Assembly (NCBI RefSeq): GCF_018736145.1
Contig: NZ_CP059997.1
Location: 7,377,501 to 7,441,500 of the forward strand
Direction: 5' to 3'
Source of the DNA: Amycolatopsis sp. CA-230715
GTDB taxonomy: Bacteria > Actinomycetota > Actinomycetes > Mycobacteriales > Pseudonocardiaceae
DNA length: 64,000 nucleotides
Below, in pieces: positions 53,500 through 61,152 of this stretch. The position numbers and the translations under genes are program-made. How positions within the stretch are numbered: the stretch's first letter is position 1; every line of letters begins with the position of its first letter. The notes under the pieces are model-generated. The model was not told the DNA's origin, made no database searches, and saw nothing but the letters and a program-made list of their open reading frames with translations.

Positions 53500-53541
53500 G
53501 GCGAAGGGGCCGCCGACCCGCAGGTCGACGGCCCCTTCGCC
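53500..53541 (-). terminator. Hairpin between the two sigA copies
   Basis: A 13-bp stem (GGCGAAGGGGCCG, 53500-53512, with 53529-53541) and a 16-nt loop lie just past the stop of the second copy. It would end that transcript before the first copy's promoter. The T-tract is weak. Confidence 0.65.
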
Positions 53542-53552
53542 GGATGCCACCC

Positions 53553-54944
53553 TCAGTCGAGGTAGTCGCGGAGGACTTGGGATCGGGAGGGGTGGCGGAG
53601 TTTGGACATGGTTTTGGATTCGATTTGGCGGATGCGTTCGCGGGTGACGCCGTAGACTTGGCCGATTTCGTCGAGGGTGCGGGGTTGGCCGTCGGTGAGT
53701 CCGAAGCGGAGGCGGACGACGCCTGCTTCGCGTTCGGAGAGGGTTTGCAGGACGGATTGGAGTTGGTCCTGTAGGAGGGTGAAGGAGACGGCGTCGACGG
53801 CGACGACGGCTTCGGAGTCTTCGATGAAGTCGCCGAGTTGGGAGTCGCCTTCGTCGCCGATGGTTTGGTCCAGCGAGATGGGTTCGCGGGCGTATTGCTG
53901 GATTTCGAGGACTTTCTCCGGGGAGATGTCCATTTCTTTGGCGAGTTCTTCGGGGGTGGGTTCGCGGCCGAGGTCTTGGAGGAGTTCTCGTTGGATGCGG
54001 CCGAGTTTGTTGATGACTTCGACCATGTGCACGGGGATGCGGATGGTGCGTGCTTGGTCGGCCATGGCGCGGGTGATGGCCTGGCGGATCCACCACGTGG
54101 CGTAGGTCGAAAACTTGTAACCCTTGGTGTAGTCGAACTTTTCGACCGCGCGGATCAGACCCAGATTGCCTTCCTGGATCAGGTCGAGGAACGCCATGCC
54201 GCGTCCCGTGTAGCGCTTGGCGAGGGAGACCACGAGCCGGAGGTTGGCCTCCAGCAGGTGGTCCTTCGCGCGTTCGCCGTCGCGGACGATCCATTTGAGA
54301 TCGCGGCGCATCTGGGTGGCGAGTTTTTCGCCTTCTTCTTCGGATCCGCGGACGCGTTCGGCGGCGTAGAGGCCTGCTTCGATGCGTTTGGCGAGTTCGA
54401 CTTCTTCTTCGGCGTTGAGGAGCGCGACCTTGCCGATCTGCTTGAGATAGGCGCGCACCGAGTCCGCCGAGGCGGTCAGCTCGGCGTCTTTACGGGCCTG
54501 CCGCAGCGCCTCGGACTCCTCCTCGTCCCACACGAAGTCGGAGCCGCCCTCGGCGGACTTGCCGCCCTTCGCGCCGGACGCGCGCTGGCCACGGCCCGCG
54601 GCGGGCGCGTCCTCCTCTTCGGCGTCTTCGGCGGAGTCCTCGTCGGTGGTGACGGTGGCGTCGACGACGTCGACTTCGACCTCTTCGAGGTCGGAAAGGT
54701 CCGGGGTCTCCAGATCGGCCTCGTCGAGGTCTTCGGGGCCGTCGGCTTCGCCGGCGGTGTCCTCGCCCTTGGCCTTGGTCTTCGCGGGGGCCTTCTTCGC
54801 CGCGGTCTTGCGCGCGGCGGGCTTACGGGGAGCAGCCTTCTTCGCGGTGCCGTTCTGGCCGGCCGCCTCGATGCTGGACTCCGCGCCCTCGTCGGCGCTG
54901 GTTGTCTTCGTGCCGCTTCGGGTAGCGGTTTTTGCGGCTGCCAC
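53553..54944 (-). CDS. sigA: Primary sigma factor, second tandem copy adjacent to ppgK
   Basis: A 463-residue SigA/HrdB-type housekeeping sigma factor. It has a Lys/Ala/Pro-rich then acidic N-terminal extension (~1-135), region 1.2 from ~159, region 2 from ~229, region 3 in the 300s and region 4 in the last ~85 residues. It directs RNA polymerase to vegetative promoters. It sits beside ppgK and suhB as sigA does in mycobacteria, so it is the positional orthologue. It differs from its tandem copy mainly in the linker (GRGQRASGAKGGKSAEGG here). The GTG at 54944 has GAAAGGG upstream. Confidence 0.96.
   Translation of the reverse strand: MAAAKTATRSGTKTTSADEGAESSIEAAGQNGTAKKAAPRKPAARKTAAKKAPAKTKAKGEDTAGEADGPEDLDEADLETPDLSDLEEVEVDVVDATVTTDEDSAEDAEEEDAPAAGRGQRASGAKGGKSAEGGSDFVWDEEESEALRQARKDAELTASADSVRAYLKQIGKVALLNAEEEVELAKRIEAGLYAAERVRGSEEEGEKLATQMRRDLKWIVRDGERAKDHLLEANLRLVVSLAKRYTGRGMAFLDLIQEGNLGLIRAVEKFDYTKGYKFSTYATWWIRQAITRAMADQARTIRIPVHMVEVINKLGRIQRELLQDLGREPTPEELAKEMDISPEKVLEIQQYAREPISLDQTIGDEGDSQLGDFIEDSEAVVAVDAVSFTLLQDQLQSVLQTLSEREAGVVRLRFGLTDGQPRTLDEIGQVYGVTRERIRQIESKTMSKLRHPSRSQVLRDYLD
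53556..54537 (-). repeat. Near-identical duplicated segment, copy in second sigA
   Basis: Partner of 51931-52912, offset 1625 bp. The two mismatches fall at 54447 and 54450, in adjacent codons. Both copies share the same abrupt internal switches in synonymous codon preference. Confidence 0.9.
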
Positions 54945-55063
54945 GTACGCCCTTTCGCAGCGGTCGATCAGGCGAGCCGGAGGGAGGGGACCTCCCGGCT
55001 GCCAAGGTTCGGGGGACGCCCCCGGCCTGCGGTTTTCCTCCCCGCAGCCAAGGGCCGTGTTCC

Positions 55064-55069
55064 ATTGTA
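55064..55069 (-). promoter_or_regulatory. -10 element of second sigA copy
   Basis: The minus strand reads GTCGTTACAATGGAAC, with TACAAT about 120 nt before the GTG start. It is the same sequence and distance as upstream of the first copy, so both genes likely share promoter control. A consensus -35 is absent. Confidence 0.6.
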
Positions 55070-55154
55070 ACGACGGCACGCCGGGGAGTTGCGAAGCGAT
55101 CGCCACTCCGGGCGCGCCGCGCGCCCCCGATCGGTGATCGGCCGGCGTTCTCGA

Positions 55155-55916
55155 TCAGTGCTCGATGCCCTCGGCCGCGGCCGCCGCGGCGCCCACGATG
55201 CCCGCGTTGTTCTGCAGCGAGGCGACGACCACCTTGGTGCGGATGTCGAGCAGCGGCACCCACTTCTCCGCCTTCTTGCTGACCCCGCCGCCGACGATGA
55301 ACAGGTCCGGCCAGATCAGGTTCTCGAGCGCCGTCAGGTACCGGTGCACGCGCTTCGCCCACTCCGGGTACGACAGCCCTTCGAGGTCCTTGACCGACGC
55401 CGCGGCCTTCTTCTCCGCGTCGTGCCCGTCGACCTCGATGTGCCCGAGCTCGGTGTTCGGCACGAGCTTGCCGTCGTGGAACACCGCGCTGCCGATACCG
55501 GTGCCGAAGGTCAGCAGCGCGACGACGCCGGTGCGCGCGAGGGGATCGCCGAAGCGGATTTCCGCCATGCCCGCCGCGTCGGCGTCGTTGAGCATGGCCA
55601 CGTCCTTGACGTCGCGGCCGAGCTGCTTGGCGAACAGCGCGTCGGCGTCCGTGCCGATCCAGCTCGGGTCGATGTTGGCGGCGGTGTGCGCGACGCCCTT
55701 CTTCACCACCGCGGGGAGGGTCACGCCGACCGGGCCGTCCCAGTCGAAGCCGCCGACCACTTCGGCGACGACTTCGGCGACGGCCTCGGGCGTGGCGGGC
55801 TTCGGCGTGTCGATCCTCAGCCGGTCGCCGATCAGCTTGCCCCGCTCCAGGTCCACCAGAGCGCCCTTGATCCCGCTGCCGCCGATGTCGATTCCGAAAC
55901 CTCGGCTCGCCGTCAT
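55155..55916 (-). CDS. ppgK: Polyphosphate glucokinase
   Basis: A 253-residue ROK-fold glucokinase. It has GIDIGGSGIKGALVDLE at the N-terminus, NDADAAGMAE, the phosphate loop TFGTGIGSAVFHDG and NTELGHIEVDG. PpgK phosphorylates glucose using polyphosphate (or ATP) in the cytoplasm. The ATG at 55916 has GAGGGAAGGGA upstream. Gene order sigA-ppgK-suhB is conserved in mycobacteria and relatives. It is divergent from suhB. Confidence 0.96.
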   Translation of the reverse strand: MTASRGFGIDIGGSGIKGALVDLERGKLIGDRLRIDTPKPATPEAVAEVVAEVVGGFDWDGPVGVTLPAVVKKGVAHTAANIDPSWIGTDADALFAKQLGRDVKDVAMLNDADAAGMAEIRFGDPLARTGVVALLTFGTGIGSAVFHDGKLVPNTELGHIEVDGHDAEKKAAASVKDLEGLSYPEWAKRVHRYLTALENLIWPDLFIVGGGVSKKAEKWVPLLDIRTKVVVASLQNNAGIVGAAAAAAEGIEH

Positions 55917-56051
55917 TGGCGCCGTCCCTTCCCTCATGCTGCCGTGCGTGCGGGCACGGACAATCATCCCGTCCAGGGCGCGCCCCGGACGGAGTCGGTG
56001 GGGAGTCGTAACTCCCACGATTCAGAAATGCGTCCCCGAGACTGTAGCGGG

Positions 56052-56897
56052 ATGTGGTCCCATGTCGTCGTGGGAGTTCACGAGACAGAGCCGAAAACGT
56101 TGTCGGAGACAGCCGAATCGATCGCCGTCGAGGCGGCTGCCCTGGTCGGTGAGGTGTGGCGGGGCATGTTGCGCGGCAGGGCGGTGGAGGTCGGCACCAA
56201 GTCGACCGACACCGACGTGGTGACCGAGACCGACCACGCCTCCGAACGGCTCGTCCGCGAACTGCTCGCGGCGAAGCGGCCGGGCGAACGGATCATCGGC
56301 GAGGAAGGCGGCGGCACGGTCGCGGAACCGGGTGAGGTCACCTGGGTGGTCGATCCGATCGACGGCACGGTGAACTTCCTCTACGGCTTCCCGTGGTTCG
56401 CGGTGTCGATCGGCGCACAGATCGACGGCGTCTCGGTGGCCGGTGCCGTGGTGGAACCGGCCAGCGGGCGCCGCTGGACGGCCGCGCGCGGGCTCGGCGC
56501 CTGGCTCGACGGCGAGCCGCTGCGCATCGGGGCGGGGCCGGAGCGCCTCGACCTCACGCTCGTGTCGACCGGGTTCGCCTACCGGCGGGACCGGCGCACC
56601 CGGCAGGCGGGGTTCGCCGCGGACCTGCTGGGCAGGGTCCGCGACATCCGGCGCACGGGTGCGGCGTCGCTCGACCTGTGCGCCGTCGCGGCGGGCTGGA
56701 CCGACGCCTACTTCGAACACGGTCTCAACACCTGGGACTGGGCGGCGGGCGCGCTCGTCGCGGCCGAGGCGGGCGCCATCGTGCGCGTACCGGGCGAGGA
56801 TACCGAACTGGGCGAGGACGCGACGTTCGCCGCCGCGCCCAGCATCGCGAGCCCGCTCCGCGCGGCCCTGCTGGACTGCGGCGCCGCCACCGTCTGA
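56052..56897 (+). CDS. suhB: Inositol monophosphatase family protein
   Basis: A 281-residue Mg-dependent phosphatase. Metal-site motifs are G-E-E-G-G near 75, WVVDPIDGTVNFLYGFPWFA and the C-terminal W-D-W-A-A-G. The enzyme hydrolyses inositol 1-phosphate or related sugar phosphates; in mycobacteria the orthologue supplies inositol. The start is uncertain: ATG 56052 or GTG 56070, neither with a strong ribosome site. It is followed by palindromic repeats rather than a terminator. Confidence 0.93.
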   Translation: MWSHVVVGVHETEPKTLSETAESIAVEAAALVGEVWRGMLRGRAVEVGTKSTDTDVVTETDHASERLVRELLAAKRPGERIIGEEGGGTVAEPGEVTWVVDPIDGTVNFLYGFPWFAVSIGAQIDGVSVAGAVVEPASGRRWTAARGLGAWLDGEPLRIGAGPERLDLTLVSTGFAYRRDRRTRQAGFAADLLGRVRDIRRTGAASLDLCAVAAGWTDAYFEHGLNTWDWAAGALVAAEAGAIVRVPGEDTELGEDATFAAAPSIASPLRAALLDCGAATV

Positions 56898-56924
56898 ACC
56901 GGCTCGGGCTGGTGCTGTCGAGTC

Positions 56925-57062
56925 GCCGTGAAAGCCGCCTTGAGGGCACTCAGCGCCGTCAAGGTGGCCTTCACGGCATACAGCCATGGCTGCTCCCGAA
57001 GAGAATGCTGGTGCGAAGGCCGCGTTTGGGGCACTCAGTGCGGTGAAGGTGGCCATCAGGGA
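56925..57062. repeat. Two pairs of palindromic repeat units at 30-nt period
   Basis: Pairs at 56925-56947/56955-56977 and 57010-57032/57040-57062 have an exact 30-nt unit period within each pair. Spacers are ACTCAGC and ACTCAGT. They fill much of the 317-bp gap between the convergent suhB and cei genes; the rest of the gap has no gene. Confidence 0.85.
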
Positions 57063-57214
57063 CTTCGCTCACGACCCCGCGCTGTACGAACTCGACCTTT
57101 CGTCCGCCCAGGGGATCCCCCGATTTCAACGTTAGCGCGGTGCACCGACATTTTCGGCCCGCGTGCGTCGCGAGGGACGAGCCCGCTCGAACGGGTTACC
57201 TCCCGCGGGGGAAG

Positions 57215-57898
57215 TCAGCAGGAGACGTTGCGCGCGGCGGCGAGCAGTGCCTGGTCGATCTTCGGGGTCTGCCCGGCGGACTGCTCGGCGCCGCCGGCGG
57301 GCTGCTGCGCCTTGAACGCCTTGAGCTGGTCGATCACCTGCTTCGCCTCGGGCTTCGGCTGGAGCTGGCCGAACGCGCTGCCGACGGCCAGGTCGACGGT
57401 CGCGTCCTTCCGGTTGTCCCGCACCAGTTCCACGCACGGCGCGACGAGGCTCAGCGTGCGGGCGGCGGAGACGCCGTTCTCGCCGAAGCGGATCTGGCCG
57501 CGGCACTTGGCCTCGTGGCCGGGCGGGTAGGCGGGATCGTTGTCCGGCGCGCCGGCCTGCTCGAACCCGAGCGCGCCGATGCTTTCGTTGGCGAGCGCGG
57601 CGGCGCCGCGCGTGCTGCTGGCGTTGAACACGCGGACGGCGACCTTGTCCGGCGGGACCGGGGCCGTGCTGTCGAGCGCGTCGTGGCTCAACGGCGTGTA
57701 GGCGACTCCCGGCGGCGGCTGCGCTGGCGGGTCGCAGCGGATCGCGGAGTCGATGTCGCCGCCTTTGCCCGAGATCGCGTTCACCCACACGACGAGCGCG
57801 CCGAGGCACAGCACCGCGATCACGATGAGCGCCGGAAGCGGGCGTCGTCTGCGGTACGGCCGTGCCGTGCGGTCCCCGAAACCCTTCCCCGACGCCAC
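57215..57898 (-). CDS. cei: Envelope integrity protein Cei
   Basis: A 227-residue protein with one N-terminal transmembrane helix (~22-42, LPALIVIAVLCLGALVVWVN) and an extracytoplasmic LytR C-terminal-type domain (VAVRVFNASSTRGAAALANE). Four cysteines lie in the outer part. It corresponds by position and architecture to mycobacterial Rv2700 (Cei), needed for cell-envelope integrity. The start is GTG at 57898. A 24-bp perfect palindrome lies 33 bp upstream in its leader. It is convergent with suhB. Confidence 0.9.
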   Translation of the reverse strand: MASGKGFGDRTARPYRRRRPLPALIVIAVLCLGALVVWVNAISGKGGDIDSAIRCDPPAQPPPGVAYTPLSHDALDSTAPVPPDKVAVRVFNASSTRGAAALANESIGALGFEQAGAPDNDPAYPPGHEAKCRGQIRFGENGVSAARTLSLVAPCVELVRDNRKDATVDLAVGSAFGQLQPKPEAKQVIDQLKAFKAQQPAGGAEQSAGQTPKIDQALLAAARNVSC

Positions 57899-58318
57899 CT
57901 GCGATGTCCCTTCCCCGATCGACAGCCCCCGAAGAAGCCGGTACCGGCTTCTTCGTCTTTGATCAGCTTAGGTGTTACACCGCTCTAGACGCCGACAGCC
58001 GCGTCCGCGTTGCCTGCGGCTCCAAATCGGCAACCCGATCGGTCTAACCCGTCACGCAGGGTACGTTACCCCTGATGGGTGACGTGTGGAGCGGCAGGAC
58101 TGACACGTTGCCGAGCTGGGTAACTCGTGAGCTACCCTCTGCGGGCTCCGGCGGCTGGAGCAGGTGACAGACCACGATGCACAAGAGAGATCTGGCTCAC
58201 TGCCACGCCGGGCACAAACAGGGGCGCTGGATCGTTTACTAGCGCACGCGACGGACTCGCGCAGGTGTGCGGGGCCGGAGCAGTTTTGACATCAAGCTGA
58301 TCGCAGGGGTGAGGGACA
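57899..58318. other. Divergent promoter region of cei and DUF4193
   Basis: 420 bases without a gene. It holds the long palindrome near cei, listed separately. It also has two GGGTA...TACCC dyads (58059-58071 and 58118-58137) that could be a repeated operator, and a TTGACA at 58285-58290 without a clear -10 before the DUF4193 gene. Confidence 0.5.
57931..57954 (-). promoter_or_regulatory. 24-bp perfect palindrome in the cei leader
   Basis: Two arms GAAGAAGCCGGT/ACCGGCTTCTTC meet without a spacer, giving a 10-bp hairpin with a 4-nt loop in RNA. It is 33 nt before the cei GTG. On the plus strand TCTTT follows, so it could terminate plus-strand reads; on the minus strand it would be a leader structure or operator. 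Confidence 0.55.
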
Positions 58319-58627
58319 ATGGCGACCGACTACGACGCTCCGCGCCGCAGCGAAGCCGACGAGCTGGCCGAAGACTCGTTGGAAGAGCTGAAGGCGAGGC
58401 GCAACGAGAACCAGTCCGGCGTCGTGGACGTCGACGAGGACGCGACCGCGGAGAACTTCGAGCTCCCCGGTGCCGATCTCTCCGGGCTCTCCGGTGAGGA
58501 CCTGACGGTCAAGGTGGTGCCCAAGCAGGCCGACGAGTTCACCTGCTCGGTGTGTTTCCTGGTGCACCACCGGAGCCGGCTGGCCGAGGAGAGCGGGGGA
58601 CGGCTGATCTGCCGCGACTGCGCCTGA
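58319..58627 (+). CDS. DUF4193 zinc-binding protein
   Basis: A 102-residue protein with an acidic N-terminal half (DEDATAENFELPGADLSG) and a C-terminal zinc ribbon, C-S-V-C and C-R-D-C, around HHRSRLAEESGG. It matches the DUF4193 family (mycobacterial Rv2699c), conserved and of unknown function. The ATG at 58319 has GGGGTGAGGG upstream. It is divergent from cei. Confidence 0.93.
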   Translation: MATDYDAPRRSEADELAEDSLEELKARRNENQSGVVDVDEDATAENFELPGADLSGLSGEDLTVKVVPKQADEFTCSVCFLVHHRSRLAEESGGRLICRDCA

Positions 58628-58731
58628 GGGAGCGGGTGCGCCGGATCGGGGGTCTTCGTCACGGGCGTGGCGGTGTGGTCACGCCCCGCGGGCGGAACGA
58701 GACAGCGAGGGTGACCAGGCGACGCGCCTGG

Positions 58732-59292
58732 TCACCCTTCGTCGTCCACGGGCGTGTTCCGCGCCTGGCCGCGGAGCAGTTCGGCGAGCCGCTCCGGCCT
58801 GCGCGTGCTGATCAGCCAGTACGGCGTGGGATCGGCGGGGTCGGTGAGCCGCAGCCGCAGGAGCGGCCCGATCCAGCCGCGGTGCACCACGAACGCGGCA
58901 GGGTCCGATTCCGGGCCGAGCGCCCTGCGCTTGTCGTCCTTGGCGATCACCTCGACCTCGCCGACGAACGCGAGCGGGATGTGCGCGTCGCCGATCCGCA
59001 GCTCGGGGTCCCCGGTTTCACCGCCACCGGTGACGGTCAGCTTCATCCGGCCGAGCGAGAGCATGAGCAGCACGGCCAGCACCGGCAGTACCGCGAACGG
59101 CAGCCACTCCGGGACGGCACGGAAGCCCATCGGGATCTCCGCCGCCAGCAGCACCGAGCCGAGCAGCGGCAGCAGCCAGCCCCACCAGGAGACGTAGAGT
59201 CGCTCCCGGTAGCGCGGTTCGCCGTTCACTTCGCGCCGCTGTGCTTCACCGGCTTCATTGGCTTCACCGGCCTTGCTTGCACTCGTACCCAC
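58732..59292 (-). CDS. DUF3093 membrane protein
   Basis: A 186-residue protein. After a ~25-residue charged start come two membrane helices (SWWGWLLPLLGSVLLAAE, then LPFAVLPVLAVLLMLSL) and a C-terminal PH-like soluble domain with HRGWIGPLLRLRL and PYWLISTRRPERLAELL. This is the DUF3093 family (Rv2698). The GTG at 59292 was chosen. It is divergent from dut by 24 bp, and convergent with DUF4193. Confidence 0.9.
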   Translation of the reverse strand: MGTSASKAGEANEAGEAQRREVNGEPRYRERLYVSWWGWLLPLLGSVLLAAEIPMGFRAVPEWLPFAVLPVLAVLLMLSLGRMKLTVTGGGETGDPELRIGDAHIPLAFVGEVEVIAKDDKRRALGPESDPAAFVVHRGWIGPLLRLRLTDPADPTPYWLISTRRPERLAELLRGQARNTPVDDEG

Positions 59293-59316
59293 ACCAGAAG
59301 GGTAGTCTCGCCGCCC

Positions 59317-59805
59317 GTGTCCATCGTGCAGGTCCCTCTCAGCCGGGTAGATCCCGGCGTACCGCTCCCGGCGTACGCCCGCGACGGCGACGCCGGCGCC
59401 GATCTCGTCACCACCGCCGACGTCGTGCTCGAACCCGGCGAACGGGTGGTGGTCGGCACGGGAGTGGCGATCGCGCTCCCGCACGGGTATGCCGGATTCG
59501 TGCACCCCAGGTCCGGTCTCGCCGCGAGGGCGGGCCTCTCGGTGGTCAACACGCCGGGGACGATCGACGCGGGCTACCGCGGCGAGATCAAAGTCTGTTT
59601 GATCAACCACGACCCGCGCGAGCCGCTGGTGCTTTCGCGGGGCGACCGGATCGCGCAGCTGATCGTCCAGCGCGTCGAGCAGGCCCGGTTCGTCGAGGTC
59701 GACGAGCTGGCCCCCTCGGAGCGCGGCGCGGGTGGCTACGGGTCCACCGGGGGACACGCGACGCTGAGCACTGCCGTCGGGCACGGGGAAGGAACGGAGA
59801 GCTAG
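59317..59805 (+). CDS. dut: Deoxyuridine 5'-triphosphate nucleotidohydrolase
   Basis: A 162-residue trimeric-type dUTPase. The five motifs appear: AGADLVT, PRSGLAARAG, NTPGTIDAGYRGEIK, RGDRIAQLIVQ and the C-terminal RGAGGYGSTGGH. It hydrolyses dUTP to dUMP, keeping uracil out of DNA and feeding dTMP synthesis. The start is GTG at 59317, or GTG at 59326. Its stop shares a base with the DUF3710 start, so both are one operon. Confidence 0.97.
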   Translation: MSIVQVPLSRVDPGVPLPAYARDGDAGADLVTTADVVLEPGERVVVGTGVAIALPHGYAGFVHPRSGLAARAGLSVVNTPGTIDAGYRGEIKVCLINHDPREPLVLSRGDRIAQLIVQRVEQARFVEVDELAPSERGAGGYGSTGGHATLSTAVGHGEGTES

Positions 59806-60479
59806 TGGGGATTTTCGGACGCAAGAAGAGCGCCGCGCCGGAGCAGCGCCGGGGCAGGCATGCCGCGCCCGAGCCTGACGAGATCGAGGACGACTACGAC
59901 GATTCCGGCGACTACGAGCCGGAAGATCTGCCCGATGGCGCCGAGGGGCCGTACGACCTCGAGCACGCGCCGGAGGACGAGATCGCCCGTATCGACCTCG
60001 GCTCGGTGCGGGTGCCGGTTCCCGACGGCTCGCAGGTGCAGGTCGAAATGGACCCGTCCAGTGGCGGGGTGCGCGCGGTGCACGTCGTCACCGAGCAGGG
60101 CCAGGTCACGGTCAGCGCCTACGCCGCGCCGAAGTCGGGCGGGCTGTGGAACGAGGTCGCGAAGGAACTGGCCGACCAGCTCAAGAACGACGGCGCGCAG
60201 GTCGCCAGCGGCCGCGGCGAATGGGGCACCGAGCTGTCCGCGATCGTCGGCGAGGTCGCGCTGCGGTTCGTCGGGGTGGACGGCCCGCGCTGGATGCTGC
60301 GCGGGGTCATCGCGGGCCCGCAGTCGCAGTCGGCCGCGGCACCGGGTGTGCTGCGCGAGATCGTGCGGCACACCATCGTCGACCGGGGGGATTCGCCGAT
60401 GCCGGTGCGCACCCCGCTCACGATCACGCTCCCGGACGCCGTGGCCGAGCACATCGCCGCCCAGCAGGCCCAGCAATAA
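59805..60479 (+). CDS. DUF3710 protein
   Basis: A 224-residue cytoplasmic protein. The N-terminal ~60 residues are basic then strongly acidic (EIEDDYDDSGDYEPEDLPDG). The DUF3710 domain follows (IDLGSVRVPVPDGSQVQVEM, then FVGVDGPRWMLRGVIAGP). It corresponds to Rv2696c, function unknown. The GTG at 59805 shares the last base of the dut stop, with GGAACGGAGAG upstream. Confidence 0.93.
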   Translation: MGIFGRKKSAAPEQRRGRHAAPEPDEIEDDYDDSGDYEPEDLPDGAEGPYDLEHAPEDEIARIDLGSVRVPVPDGSQVQVEMDPSSGGVRAVHVVTEQGQVTVSAYAAPKSGGLWNEVAKELADQLKNDGAQVASGRGEWGTELSAIVGEVALRFVGVDGPRWMLRGVIAGPQSQSAAAPGVLREIVRHTIVDRGDSPMPVRTPLTITLPDAVAEHIAAQQAQQ

Positions 60480-60519
60480 TCCCGTAGGGAGCCGGAAAGC
60501 GGAACGGTACGGTCGTACC

Positions 60520-61152
60520 ATGCCGACTTCCGCCGAATGGCTCGTCTTCCTCGGCACCGCCACGCTGTTCGCGGTGACGCCGGGGCCGGGGATCCTGTAC
60601 GTGCTCGCCAGGACCCTTCGCGGTGGCCGCCGCGAAGGGCTGCAGTCCGTGCTGGGGAATTCGCTCGGCGCTTCGGCGCACGTCGTGGCGGCGGCGCTGG
60701 GGTTGTCCGCGCTGCTCGCCACGTCGACGGTCGCGTTCACCGTGGTGAAGTTCGCCGGTGCCGCCTACCTGGTGTACCTGGGGCTGCATTCGATCCTGCG
60801 CAGGCACGACGACGGCGCACCTTCTCTCGACGGTGGCGCACTGGGCAAGGTGGCGCGGTCGCCGTTCGCGCAGGGCGCGCTTTCGGAGGTGCTGAACCCG
60901 AAGACGGCGCTGTACTTCATGGCGCTGCTGCCGCATTTCGTGCACGAGGGCCCGGTTCCGGCGCCGCTGGTGTTCATGCTGCTCGGGTTGATCGCGGTGA
61001 CCATGGCGACCGGGGTCGACCTCGTGGTGGCCGTGTTCGCGGACAAGCTCGGCGCGAAGCTGACCGGCAACCCGCGCCTGCGGGTCCGCCAGCGGATCGC
61101 CAGCGGCGCGGTCATGATCGGCCTCGGCGGTTACGTCGCCGTCGCGGACTGA
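60520..61152 (+). CDS. LysE-family exporter
   Basis: A 210-residue membrane protein with six hydrophobic segments and the LysE/RhtB motif TPGPGILYVLARTLRGG, then GNSLGASAHVVAAALG and LNPKTALYFMALLPHF. The family exports amino acids or related metabolites. Mycobacterial synteny lacks it, so it is a local insertion in the conserved block. The ATG at 60520 follows DUF3710 by 40 bp. Its end overlaps the convergent hydrolase gene by 22 bp. Confidence 0.93.
   Translation: MPTSAEWLVFLGTATLFAVTPGPGILYVLARTLRGGRREGLQSVLGNSLGASAHVVAAALGLSALLATSTVAFTVVKFAGAAYLVYLGLHSILRRHDDGAPSLDGGALGKVARSPFAQGALSEVLNPKTALYFMALLPHFVHEGPVPAPLVFMLLGLIAVTMATGVDLVVAVFADKLGAKLTGNPRLRVRQRIASGAVMIGLGGYVAVAD

Noticed and set aside
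51928..54294. A single 788-codon minus-strand frame joining both sigma factor regions
   Set aside because: Its first part is the out-of-frame shadow of the second copy. The real first copy starts at GTG 53316 with its own ribosome site.
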